Assembly (NCBI RefSeq): GCF_022458985.1
Contig: NC_061776.1
Span: forward strand, 11,116,591 to 11,180,590
DNA from: Mugil cephalus
Lineage: Eukaryota; Chordata; Actinopteri; Mugiliformes; Mugilidae
Direction: 5' to 3'
DNA length: 64,000 nucleotides
The position numbers and the translations under genes are program-made. This document shows positions 30,631 to 42,240 of this stretch, in pieces; the first letter of the stretch is position 1, and each line of letters starts with the position of its first letter. Under the pieces are notes generated by a model that saw only the letters and a list, made by a program, of their open reading frames with translations, was not told the origin of the DNA and did no database searches.

Positions 30631-30636
30631 TTTATT
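30631..30636 (-). terminator. candidate poly(A) signal of phc3
   Basis: TTTATT on the plus strand, read as AATAAA on the minus strand, about 360 bases past the phc3 stop. Another candidate is at 30580-30585. Confidence 0.35.
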
Positions 30637-30757
30637 AATCAGTTAGATTTCATAATTCATTACAACTGGTTGCTGATGATAAATGTATCAAATTTAAGAT
30701 AAGAGGCAATAATCTGCTTTGTAAACTTTGAGATTGTTCATGTGTAGCAGTAGCAGT

Positions 30758-30799
30758 ATTAATAATAATAATAATAATAATATTAATAATAATTATTAC
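30758..30799. repeat. (AAT)n microsatellite
   Basis: AAT units with small interruptions, in the presumed phc3 3'UTR. Confidence 0.85.
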
Positions 30800-30992
30800 A
30801 AATGGTACAAAGAATCTGTAAAACCATTCTGAAACAAATGGAGTCAAAATGCTACAATGAAGTGAGAGGTGAGAGAAAGAGCCGCTCGTGGTTTCGTATC
30901 AGAGGACGAGTTGGCAGTGCTCCGTGGTCAGGTAAAAAGACGATGCCTCTGTGCGTCCTCCTCTCTTCTCGGAGTGCAGCGACGTGACTGGT

Positions 30993-31837
30993 TTATGAGT
31001 CTTTCAGAGAGTTAATGTGAGCACAGAGTTTCAGTGCCGGCCCCAGTTTGAGGTTCATGGCGCTGACCAGGTGATCCTCAGTGAGCAGCAGCAGGGCCTG
31101 ACCGTCTATCTCCTGGGAGCGAAACTCTTCGGCTACGTCTGCACCACCTGGAGAAGACGATGAACAGACAGAGATGAGACTCACTACGGTCTTTATGTCA
31201 TCGTGCACGGATCTTCAACATTTTTCAGGCCAAGGACCCCAAACTCATGGAGAGATTAAGTAGGGACCCCGTACCTACTATATGTGTTCTATATTAAACT
31301 TGGCCTAGAGCTATTTAAAAATAAATGGTAATTATTATTACCATTTTGCATTCATTATTAAGCTATTCAAATAAATACATGAAATTAAAGATAAAGAAAA
31401 TAAAACGTCAGCATGTAATATGCAGTCTCCTCAGCAGCGATAGGGGCGGGGCCTACTGTGCACAAGAGTCTTTGATTGACAGGTCTAGTGTGCTGACAGA
31501 AAGAAAACGTCTTCTGCCTCCATTTATCATTTTACTAAAATAAGTTGGATTCATGTTAATGTGTATTTAAAGAAAATTTAAATAAAAAAATATATATATA
31601 CAGTATATAAAAAATCAACTAAATCATCTAATCAACCAAAGATTTTGCGACCCCCCAGTGCAGTACCTCTGTGGACCATCTAGGGGTCACAGACCCCCTG
31701 TTGAAGACCCATGTCATCGTGTGTAACACTAAAGATAAAACACCATGTACCATGTTGGTACTCTGGGGAAAGTAGAGGCCACTAGACGTCTTCAAATCAT
31801 TCATGAACCGTGTTTACAGTAGCAGTAGTTACTGTAT

Positions 31838-31872
<35 letters not shown>

Positions 31873-34800
31873 TTGTTGCAGTTTTAGTAGTCTTACTCAT
31901 TGTAATTATTTTTGTTGTACTTATTGGAATAGTAGTAGTAGTAGCAGAAGGAGTAGTTGTTGTTGTAGTTATTGTAGTAGTATCAATAGTAGTTATCGCA
32001 GTAGTAGTGGTGGTGGCAGTAGTAAGAGTATCAGTACTAGTGGAGGTAGCAGGAGTAGTATTAATCTTAGTAGTAGTAGTTATTGTTGTAGTAGTAGTAT
32101 TAGTAGTAGTAGTAGTAGTAGCAGACAGTTATAGTAGTTGTATTCATCATGGTAGTTTTTGTTTTTGTTACAACAGTAGTAGTTATTGTAATAGTAGTGA
32201 TAGTAGAAGGAGTAGTTATTGTTGTTGTTGACGTTACTGCAGTAGTATCAGTAATAATACTTATTGTAGTAATAGTGCTGGCAGTAGTAATAGTATCATT
32301 AGTGGTAGTAGTTGTAGTAGTAGTAGAGGTGGTAGTTACTTTATTTGTAGTAGTATTAATATTATTATTAGTAGTAGTAGTATTGTACCAGGTATAGTAG
32401 TCTTACTCATTGTAATTGTTACTGTTGTAGTTCTAATAGTAGTAGAATTACTAGTAGTATTACTAGTCGTAGTACTTTTACCTGGCAGGCTGTTGACATA
32501 AGTAAAGACCTGCTCCACGTCCCAGTGTGAGGGACTACTGACGTCTTCTTCTGCGTCTGAAACCGTGATCGTCTCCGTCGTCCTCTGCTCCCTCTCCGTC
32601 TCAGCTTGCTTTCTGAGCCTGGTCGTCATGGGAACAGGAGGCTCCTCTACTACTTCCTCTTCTTCTTCCTCTTCTCCTTCTTCTTCTTCTTCTTCCTCCT
32701 CCTCCTCCTCCTCCTCCTCCTTCTGCTGCTCCTCTTCCTCTCTGAGTGGACTCTGCTGTGTCTCCTCCGAGACGAAGGACGGAGCCTGTGAAACACAATC
32801 AAGTCATGTCTGTGTAGTATTTAGGGAACTGAAACCAGGAATTAGACCTCATCATATCTGGAAACTATTTAGACTCCAGCTGTGTGAGAAAGTAAATGTT
32901 TTTTATTAACCTTTTTTTTTTGTGTGTGTGTGTTGTTTGCTTCATTCACGCTAGCAAACTCATTTTTAAAACGATTGATGCAAATATCAGGTCGTATGGA
33001 AGCCAGTCTTTCTTCTACTAGACTTTCCAGACAATATTTTATCTCTTCAAACTCTTTAAATAAATTAAACAAAACAGGATCCACACCAAGGAACAAGGGA
33101 AAATGTTACCAGTAGATGCTCGTATTTTCAGAAAAACTTTGCATTGTGCTTCTACTCCCTGCAGGTCTCCCCGTACAAACCAGGTGAACGTCATTAACCG
33201 ACCTGTCTCAGGAAATGCTCTCTGGAGACTCCGTTGACTCTGCTCGGGGGTCGTCCTCTCCGGCCCATCGGCCTGTGACCCCAGCGACCCGCTCGCAGCA
33301 CGGTGACGCGTTTGGTGCAGCTCACGCTGAACCTGGACGGGAAGAGAAAATTTGTAATTGTAAATTCATTCATTTATTTTTCCTGTGCGCAGAGCGTTAG
33401 AAGGGCTGATAGTGTGAGTCAGGACTCAGGGGGGGAAGCCTGGAAGCGGTGTCACACTTTTTTCCTTACAGCTCAAATGGAGCTCAGATGACAGGTTACG
33501 TATTTCACCGCTCCTGCCTCTGTCTCTTGTGCGGAAGCAGAAATTATTATTTTGCTTACAACGGCACCTTGGTGACGCTCACTCTTACTCATCCTTTCCG
33601 CTTAGTCGGGAGAATTTTACCCCAGGACAGGACATTAAAAAAAACTGTCGTCATTGTGTTATGACACAAGGCTGATATTTTTTATATTTTCTACATTCAT
33701 TTAAACTTTATTAGGTAAACCTGTTCAATGGCTTGTTAACACAAATAGCTAATCATCCAATCACATGACTGCAGTTCAATGCATTTATTCATGTAGAGGT
33801 GATCAAGACAACTTGCTGAAGTTCAAACCGAGCATCAGAACGGGGAAGAAAGGTGATTTAAGTGACTTTGAACGTGGTATAGTTGTTGGTACCAGACGGG
33901 CTGGTGTGAGTATTTCAGAAACTGCTGATCTACTGGGATTTTCACACAACCATCTCTAGTGTTTACAGAGAATGGTCTGAAAAAGAGAAAATATCCAGTG
34001 AGCAACAGTTGTGTGGATGAAAATGTCTTGTTGATGTGAGAGGTCAGAGGAGAATGGGCAGACTGGTTGGAGATGATAGAAAGGCGACAGTAACTCAAAT
34101 GACCACTGGTTACAACCAAGGAATGCAGAATACCATCTCTGAATGCACAACACGTCCAACCTTGAAGAAGATGAGCTACAGCAGCAGAAGACCACACCGG
34201 GGGCCACTCACTGTCAGCTAAGAACAGGAAACTGACTCACCAACTGGCTCATCAACACTGGACAATAGAACATTGGAAAAACGTTGCCTGGTGTGACGAG
34301 TCTCGAGTTACGACATTCAGATGTCAGGATCAGAATTTGGGGTAAACAACATGAAAGCTTGGATCCATCCTGCCTTGTATCAACGGTTCAGGCTGGTGGT
34401 GGTGGTGTAATGGTGTGGGGGATATTTTCTTGGCACACTTTGGTCCCTTAGTACAAACTGAGCATGGTTTAAATGCCACAGCCTATCTGAGTATTGTTGC
34501 TGACCATGTCCATCCCTTTATGACCACAGTGGACCATCTACTGACGGCTACTTCCAGCAGGATAATGCACCATGTCACAAAGCTCATATCATCTCTAACC
34601 GGTTTCTTGAACATGGTTTCTCCTTTGGGATGTGGTGGAACGGGAGATTCATATCATAGATGTGCAGCTGACAAATCGGCAGCAACTGTGTGATGCTACC
34701 ATGTCAATATGGACCAAAATCTCTGAGGAATGTTTCCAACACCTTGTTGAAAGTATGCCACCAAGAATTAAGGCAGTTCTGAAGGGAAAAGGGGGTCCAA

Positions 34801-37800
34801 CCTTTTACTAGCAAGATGTACCTAATAAAGTGGCCAGTGAGTGTAAATCCAACATAAAGACCAAAATCAAGAATCCTCTACTCTTTATGTACACTCAGAT
34901 TTTTCCTTTATCCGTTATGTGGTATCTTCATTCCCACTGGATCCGAGTCAAGATGTGTTTATAATTGTGTTTTCGGGTTAAAATAGAAAGTACCCTTTGT
35001 ATTAATCAGGCCTCAAAGAAAATAGTAAAATTTTCCACACACCGAATTTTATAGAAAATTACAAACCAGGCGTCATTTAACAGGAAGATCAACGGCAGCC
35101 ACCTGAAAGCTCAGACATTTCCCCAAAATATAATGTGGTGTAACAGCGGTCAGTCGTCATCAATCATCCTGCTGGATGCTACATGTCTAAGTAACATCTA
35201 CATGAATACCAGGTTCAAAGGTTTCCCAACAGAACATTGAATTGTCACAGTACGGTCAATGTTATTCACTTCTCCTGTCAGTGGTTTTAATGATGTGGCT
35301 GATCGGTGTATATTGAAAAAAAAAACTCTAAAGGTCCATTTGCATTAGTTTCAGGTCTTATTTTCAAATTCTGTGACGTCTCCCCAATTTGACCCACATA
35401 TTTATATTGTGCGTATCAGTTTATTAGGTTTGTGAGTTGTTTACCTCCGGACACACGTCATGGAGCAGAAGCGTTTGGAACGCAGGAACGTGTGAGCGTA
35501 ACCTCTGCTTCCACAGTATTCACACTGCAGCACGCCCGCCACGCTCTCCACCGGCTCTGCTGCAACTTCAGAAGACCAGATGTTAGTCCCGCGTGTGTGC
35601 ACACACACACCAACACACCGACGCGCAAAAGTCCTCACCATCTGCTGCAGGGCCGTCGTTTTCCATGTCAGAATCCGACGAATCTGACTGGTCAGCATCC
35701 AGAGGACTGTCCTCTGCCGCGTCCCCGTTGGCCTGTGTCTCCTGGGATTCGGGGAGTGAAGCCTGCTGGTCCGCTAACATCGAGGTCGGTAGCACCTGAA
35801 CCAACAAACCCAGAGGAGAGACCAAAATCAATCAATAATCTGACGCTTCTACCAAGTGCAGTGATTCCCCGAAAGAGCTACTGCTGGGTGTTTTTAACGT
35901 TCAGTGTGTCTTCTTGACAGGTGACTAAAAGGTACCGGGAACGGCTCGAGTCCCTCTCTGATGACGAAGCCCTCTATGAGGTGCGTGAGGACGTGGGTCG
36001 TCCTGTCGGGGCTTCCCGGGAGGCTGGATGGATCGGTCGGGGGCTGGCTGGGGCCCCTTGCTGCCGCAGGGAGGATGGGAGGAGGCAGGGGAGACGGCGG
36101 AGGAGGCGGGTTGTTGTTGCTACGGTTGCTGTTGCTACTGACGGCGGCGAGCTCGGACGGCTCCTCCGGCTGTGGCGACCTGGTCACTGAGCGACCGGAG
36201 GTGACGGAGGACGATGAACCGGCCACTGCTGCACGGATCAGAACAGGAGTGGTTAAAAAAATTACAGAGATTTGAGGTAATTCTGACTTTATAAAACTTG
36301 ACCTTAGTTACCATTAAAGCCTACTATAATCCAAGGTAATTCCTGGGTTATAGTACTATATCAGATTATCTAAATATGTATGTATATATATAATGTTACA
36401 GGATAATAAGCAGAGCTACCTTAAGAGGTAAGTTTGTGTAGTTAGAAATGTTTTTATGTGTAGTGTAACTATTCCTTCCCTTTTTTTTCCCCTTTCACTG
36501 TGAATTCACCTGCAACATTCTTCTTAGGAGACACAGTCGGAGGTGCCGGGGCCGCGTTTCTCCGTGGACCATCCTTCTTCTCCTCGGAGCTCAGCCCGTT
36601 CACATTGCATCTTTGCCCCAACTGAAATCCAAGCCACAGTCAGGTCCCCAGCCAAAACAAACACACAAAACAACACACAACGACACGATGGCTCACCGAC
36701 GACGGGGTCTCGTCGCGTCCGACTGGGTGCACCTTCAGATCGACGGCCACCGTCTGAGGAGGGGGCAGGTTCTGGTAGGGCATCTGGACCAGGGCCTCCG
36801 CCACAGGCAGCTCCTGCTCCCTGAGCAGCACTTGTCCCGACTGGACGGCGAAAGCCTGGACGGAGTGCAGGGACAGCCTGTGGAGGGAGGCCGTGGGGTT
36901 CTGGGGAAGTCTGGGTAGAACCAGAGGAGGGGGGGGAGGCGGAGGCTGGTTCTGGGCTTGTGGGAAGGAGGTCCGACGCTGCGGAGCGGCCACCAGAGGA
37001 GGAGGCTGAGGCTGGACGGCGGCGGATGGGGCTGAGGTCTGAGCTGACGATGTGACAGATGAGGAGGAGAAAGAAGAAGAAGAAGTAGAGGCTGCTGTGG
37101 GGTCATTTCTTGGTTGTGACTGGGTGCTTGGAGTGGTCAGTCTCTTAACAGAAAGAGAAAGAGGGTTTGTGTCTTGGGCTGCGACTCTGAGGGCGATGGG
37201 CTGGAGATGTCTGTGGCTGGGGGTTCCTCCAGTGGTCTGCTGGAGGATGAGCTGGTGTTGCGCCATCTGCTGGCCAGGAGGACAGGACAGCTGCTGCTTG
37301 ACCAGAGTGTGGGTGTGTACTGGAGAGTAGGCTGCAGAGGGAGTCATCAGAAAAAGACACAAGAAGCAGAATAAATTCAAAAACCTGCAACATGGAGCCA
37401 TTTAAACCCTGGTAACTGGATCACATTTACACACCTGGGGTAACTATCTGGGGCCCTGAAGTCAGCCGGGTGACCTCAGACGCTCCTGTTTCTGTTGGGG
37501 AGTCGGTTAGCTGGTTGGTCTTCAGCGTGCAGATCGTCGTCTTGGACAAAGAGGCAGCTGGAGACAGAGCTTGGGACTGAGTGGACGGCTTTAAGATGAC
37601 GCTGTGGGCTGTGGCCAGAGCTCCGGGCAAGTGGGCACGCAGAGCCAGATTCTGCACCTGAACACACACAAAACAGGAAGTAACTTCACTGTTTATAAAT
37701 GGTCCGTGCCGTGGTGTGAAGAGCGAGTGAACTAAATTGGCCTAACCCATAGATAACACTGAATAAACTGCTTGATATTATATCTTTTAATCTGACAACA

Positions 37801-39583
37801 TGGCCTGTGCTAAAGGTGAGTAACATCCAGAGGCATGCAGGGATGCAGGCGTGTGGCATGCATGGGTTAGGGACTAATGGCGACGTCTATACCTGAGAGG
37901 AGGTAGGTAAAGAGGAGCAGGAGGTCACAGCAGGGAGGTCTGACTGAACCGCAGCTACCGTGGCTGCAGGAGTTAAAATGAGCTGGCAGGGATAAAAGCA
38001 ACAGGGAGACTCGTGCTTTTAAATCGGAAAATTTCATTCTGCCAGAAAACGCTGCTCTTGAAGTAAAAATAGAAATGACAGAAGTAATACGCCGGCGTAA
38101 CTTGAGAGAAAGATTTGTACCATTTGAGTTCGAAGGTACATCTGTGCTTGGTTACAGTTGGCCTGTCTGTTTCCGAGGAGCATGGCCTGCTGGGAAATAG
38201 TGGTGGCGGCGGCGGTGGACGTTTGAGTTCGGCCAATCAGCTGGGCTGTCACTGGAGATGCTGGTAGGGTTATCTGGACGTGACGGAAGGCGCTGAGGTT
38301 AATATTTATGTTCGGATTGACTGGCGCTGGCGAGAGTTAAGCATCTGATACTCACTGAGTTTTGGGAAACGCCAGCTGGTTGAACCAAACTACCACCGGA
38401 GGAAGACGGCGACTGCCTGTGACAAACCGAAGCCTGGAAAGCAGTGGGAAAACACGTTACACTTTCCTCACAGCGACGCTGAATCGGCGACACAAGCGCT
38501 ACGGGCACCTCCTGACCTGCTGTATGGTGGCCAGACTCTGCAGGTGGGAGGGCTGCTGGTGCTGCTGCAGGGCCGCTGTCTGCAGCATGAGGTGCTGCTG
38601 CTGGGCTGCGTACATCTGGTGCAGGTACTGGGCTGCCATGCTTTGAGGTCTGTGGATGGCGTGCTGAATGACCTGTTGGTGCACACAGTCCTGTCAAGCC
38701 AAAGTCTGCCTACTGAGGTGCAGCTACTGTCTATTACTACTACTGTCTGGTGCACAGAGACGTCCAGTGTCCCCGTCTGCTGCCTGCACGGTTTGCCTGC
38801 TAATGGAAACAATACATGGAAGGTTATAGGTACTGTCTATCACCTGGACTTACGTCATGATAAAGGAAACAGTGTGTGTTGAAATGAAAGCTACTGACTC
38901 GTCAGACATACTCCATCACCTGGTCTACCTGCCTGCTTAAGGAACAATGCATACAGAAGGCACAGGTACTGTTTATTACCGCCTACCAATCAAGACGGTC
39001 GTAGCTTGCAGAAGTCCAATCGACTGTCTATTACCTGAACTGTCGAGGCAAACTGGCTACCGAGGTGCAGCTACTGTCTATTTCCTGACCTTTCAGTCAA
39101 GTTTGTCAGTGTGTCGAGGTCCAGTCAACCGCCTGTTACCTGCAGCGTCTGCCCATTAGAGGAAAACACTGAACGCAGAGATCCAATCTACTATCTATTA
39201 CCTGGAGCTTCTGTCTGATAAACGAATCAGTGCATACTGGTACCTGGACTTTCTGCCTGTCATAGAGGTCCTGTGTATTGTCTATTAGAGGAAACAATGC
39301 ACATAAAAATCCAGTGTACCGTCTATCACCTGGAGGGTTTACCAGAGACTGTCTATTACCTGAACCACCATTCAGTCAAGTCAGTGAGTGCCTAGAGGTC
39401 CCGCGTACTGTCTATTACCTGGACCGCCTGTCTGTCTGATGGGATGATGTTGAGGGAAGTGGAGGGCGCCTGGCTGCACGTGGTGCTGCCGGAGCCGACT
39501 GTTGCCAAGGCGACGGCCGCCGATGTGGTAGCTGTTGTCTTATTAGCGTCTGCCTGCTTCCCTCCTGGGCTCTGTCTATCCAT
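30993..39583 (-). CDS. phc3: polyhomeotic homolog 3, PRC1 subunit, complete
   Basis: Fourteen coding exons, high to low: 39419-39583, 38517-38690, 38356-38433, 38121-38273, 37893-37982, 37435-37657, 36697-37331, 36510-36621, 35936-36228, 35639-35795, 35445-35565, 33203-33332, 32482-32785, 30993-31147. The sum is 2790 bases, 929 residues plus stop. Landmarks in order: MDRQSPGG start; VIQHAIHRPQSMAAQYLHQM and a Gln-rich stretch; SPVTAQLIGRTQ; LILTPAATVAAVQSDLPAV; a long Ser/Pro/Gln region; LPVAEALVQMPYQNLPPPQT; HLIEGFVIREGLEPFPV; an FCS zinc finger (CEYC...FCSMTC, about residue 704-730); a basic RGRPPSR stretch; a long Glu tract; PMTTRLRKQ; and a C-terminal SAM domain (about 863-929, EIDGQALLLLTEDHL, NLKLGPALK) that polymerises. 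It acts in nuclear Polycomb PRC1. The neighbour prkci, divergent as in human 3q26, supports PHC3 over PHC1 or PHC2. Confidence 0.9.
31206..31710. mobile_element. non-autonomous hAT-like element flanked by an 11-bp direct repeat
   Basis: ATGTCATCGTG occurs at 31195-31205 and again at 31711-31721. The 505-bp insert starts near ggatcttcaaca and ends near tgttgaagaccc, an inverted repeat, with ccaaggacccc close to the left end and ggggtcacagaccccc at the right. It sits in the last phc3 intron. A second, inverted and diverged member is at 60693-61004. Confidence 0.65.
31805..32475. repeat. degenerate GTA/TAG trinucleotide array, 0.67 kb
   Basis: Almost all of this span is built from gta, gtt, att and gca triplets with the plus strand nearly free of C. 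Long Val/Ile-rich frames (31803-32231 and 32149-32397) are by-products. It fills the 5' half of the last phc3 intron and ends only a few bases inside the splice donor at 32481. Confidence 0.9.
32640..32720 (-). repeat. GAG/GAA repeat coding a poly-glutamate tract in phc3
   Basis: Within the 32482-32785 exon, sense codons are GAG then GAA repeats with one Gly break, giving over twenty Glu between EEQQK and VVEEPPVP. Acidic tracts at this place occur in PHC family members; the length here is probably variable. Confidence 0.85.
33692..34845 (+). mobile_element. broken full-length Tc1/mariner transposon
   Basis: A 1154-bp element in the 33333-35444 phc3 intron, antisense to the gene. The right end (complement tacactcactggccacttta, then ttaggtacatc) pairs with the left end tacattcatttaaacttta plus ttaggtaaacc. 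TA is at both borders. The transposase is recognisable in pieces: an N-terminal helix-turn-helix (LSDFERGIVVGTRRAGVSIS) and later AYLSIVADHVHPFM of the DDE core. Stops and shifts break the frame (stop at 33957-33959), and part of the C-terminal third is deleted, so it is inactive. Confidence 0.88.
35171..35310 (-). mobile_element. Tc1-like non-autonomous family member, fragment
   Basis: It shares gctacatgtctaagtaacat, cagaacattgaattgtcaca and the terminal gtggctgatcggtgta with 10940-11036 and 29740-30018. It lies about 330 bases beyond the full Tc1 element, in the same phc3 intron. Confidence 0.65.
38691..39418 (-). repeat. degenerate tandem array of exon-end plus splice-donor units in phc3 intron 1
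   Basis: Almost the whole intron is made of diverged units, about 50-60 bases apart, centred on a sense-strand CAGGTAATAGACAGT. Units (plus coordinates) are near 38726, 38832, 38910, 38968, 39023, 39073, 39131, 39190, 39235, 39271, 39317, 39347 and the genuine donor at 39407-39421. Sequence on the exon side of several units (cttctgtctgataaacga, cgtctgcccatta, ctgcctgctta) resembles the true exon 1 end (cgcctgtctgtctgatggg). Confidence 0.75.
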
Positions 39584-39618
39584 GTCCCAGGTCACGCACA
39601 GATTCAGCAAAGGGGAAA
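39584..39618 (-). other. phc3 5'UTR part of the first coding exon
   Basis: Upstream of the ATG on the minus strand, a long pyrimidine run ending ttcatctgcacag gives an acceptor before 39618. So the coding exon starts with a 35-base leader, and at least one non-coding exon must lie further up, between here and prkci. It was not located. Confidence 0.6.
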
Positions 39619-42240
39619 CTGTGCAGATGAAAAAAAAAAAAAAAAAAGACATTAATTAACAGGAGATTGTTAAATACCAACTTCATTCGGGTCAGGGCCA
39701 AGTGATTATCGAAAGCTTTCAGTGAAGTGAGTCTACAGGTAGTGCAGGTTTAAGCTTTACACTACTCATTAGACATAAAATGCACAATGCATTGAAAATT
39801 GGATTACACAAATATATATAATATGTACACCTGAACTCCTCTTCTTATAGGCTATACTTTCATTTTGCGTTGGTCATTTGGCATTAAATTTAACCAACAG
39901 AAAAGATGCTTGATAAAAGCATATTAATTATTTGTGCATGATAAATAAAGAAAAAGGTCATACAGCATTTTGTTTCCTCCGAAGAAAAGTCATCTGAACG
40001 AAATACATAATAAATGTGAAATGTTGGAATGTATTAGATTAAAAAAGAAAGAAAGAAATAATATATTTTCTTCATTTTATAAGAACAAAGAGAAGAAAAA
40101 AACAATCATAAACTAAACCAGGTTGGTTTAATCATCCAGAGGCATTAACTGCAGCACATGACAGAAAATTGGGCAGACAAATAATAATAAAAACATATGC
40201 AGACCTCGTGAATATGCATTACATGTAAATAATTCACACAAATGATTATTTGATGGGTGTGAAGGACTAATACTCAAATGTGCCACAGTGCTGGAGGATT
40301 TTCTGTTTTTAAACGGTTAATAAAGCTCGTTAAATATCAAACCAATATATTGATAATAATATATAATCTTATAATAAAAAAGGCAGTTTTTTTTCATATT
40401 GCAGCGGGATAAACTGTGATGATCTCTACGCCTGTAGCAGCCTGAATATTGATTTTCTTTTGCTGCAGAGCCAGGATATACTCGACAAAACCTGGACGAT
40501 CAAAACATCTGTCTTATCTTAAATTCACTGTCTATGGACCTGCACAGAATCCATCCAGCCGATGTGGGTGTCATCCCCCGTCGGTCTGCCCCCCCACCGC
40601 TCACCGCATGCACATTCATTCACCTCTTGTCGGCGTTATACCTGCCTGTATTGATAGACATGGGCCATCAGGAACTGACCGTAGCCCGGCACTCTGTTCC
40701 GGTCATGAAGCTACTGATGCGTCAGTACAGTCTAAAATGGAGATTTAAAAAAATCAGTCGGTACGCTACACAGCTGGCTGTGAAAGAAAAAAAAAAAAAA
40801 AAAAAAAAAAAAGGTTTGACACAGCACCGCTTGCAGTGCGGGAGGACCTTGCACAGCTGGGGAGATCCGCGGATGTGAAATGTGCTTTAATCCGATCTTT
40901 ATTAAACGCTATACTATACCCTCTAAAAATTATATGCTGCACAGAAAAAGATGCGTATCAGAGTCAAAATCAGCTGAAATCATAGAAATTACAGAGCTGT
41001 ATACCCACAAGCGTCACAGATTCTTCTTCTTCTTCTGCAGACATAAATGATGCATTAATGTTCGATGTTGTAATGCATCATAAATAAAACGGAGCAGTCT
41101 AATTTATCAGACAAGACATAAAAGGGAAGCTGGATGATATGGTGCACAAACTTTAATACAACATAACTCACAGGAACAACAGAATTTATAATCAGTTCAT
41201 GACTGGTACGTTAAAATGCATTACGGAAGACTGGGCTGCAGATTAAATCATAACAAAAAGTGAATCCTCTCTAAGAAAAAGAGTCTCTTCTTAGTCAAAA
41301 TGATCAGTGTTTTATTTTGTACTGGTGTTGGATTTTAAAGTATGTATTCACTGAATATAGTAAGGTATGGCTTTGTTATAATCCAAACTAGGAAACAAAC
41401 ATCTTTGAACATATATGAAAATATACTATGTAAAAATACAAGTTGTTTGTATTCAAGCTTTCTTGCACACATTTTATTCCTACATCATTTTTCCTTTTTG
41501 AAAAATGCAGCTTATTTTTTTAAAAACATAAACCATATTTATATATGCCACCTATATGGTTTTGAAAATAGCAGTCAAGATATACAGATGTTGTGATAGG
41601 GAAACTATATAAGTAGCATACACAAACAGATTTATCTGAATTGCCTAAACTGATATAATATTATATTGCTGTGTTAGCTGTTTTAGAGTTGCATGATGTT
41701 ACATTTAACTGAATAACTTCATTGATATAAACATTTACTTGTTTATATATCTCAAGAAACTATTATAAGCCTAGTTCAATTCATTTTATTTTATGTTATT
41801 TTATTTTATGAATAAAATACTCATTTCACATGTTTTCTCCCCGTTTACATGACAGCGTATCCATTTGTAAAATCAATTTAAAAAGGCAAATGCTTTTCTT
41901 TTAGTTATTGGCCAGTTTTGCTATTTTCACATCTAAGCACTTGAACGCGCGTCATGTCTTTTATATGTTTTATAATTTCCGAGTCTGGATATTTGAACAC
42001 GAATGCAGCATTTCCCTACACATACAGCCTGACTTGGTACAGTCAAAAAAACCGCACTATGGTATATTAGCCTTTTTAGAGGTGTTGACTATATTAATTC
42101 CATTTATTGTACGTTTTTAAATATTAAAACGTGTTAAATCGTGCGTACACATGCTTACACGTCATGTTTGTTTCACGCTAGTAAACACGTATCTAGGATA
42201 CCAAGTTATGCACCACCCTAAACATTCCGACAATGGACTC
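39619..42240. other. phc3 upstream intron and phc3-prkci divergent spacer
   Basis: AT-rich 2.6 kb with poly-A runs (40787-40812) and no coding block. It must contain the phc3 non-coding first exon and promoter, and may share a bidirectional promoter with prkci near 42200. Confidence 0.5.

Noticed and set aside
31803-32231. 142-codon open frame rich in Val/Ile (plus), and a similar frame at 32149-32397
   Set aside because: It is the reading of the GTA/TAG array; no domain and no start or splice context.
35432-35917. 161-codon plus-strand frame
   Set aside because: Antisense shadow of phc3 exons 35445-35565 and 35639-35795.
36640-37401. 253-codon minus-strand frame with a Met and hydrophobic start
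   Set aside because: Its middle is phc3 exon 36697-37331; the leading MAPCCRFLN part and the tail are intron sequence, not an independent secreted protein.
37893-37963. A shorter 71-base version of the phc3 exon, using the CAG at 37964-37966 as acceptor
   Set aside because: It would break the frame with a stop. The upstream acceptor giving 37893-37982 keeps frame and restores the family LILTPAATVAAVQ segment.
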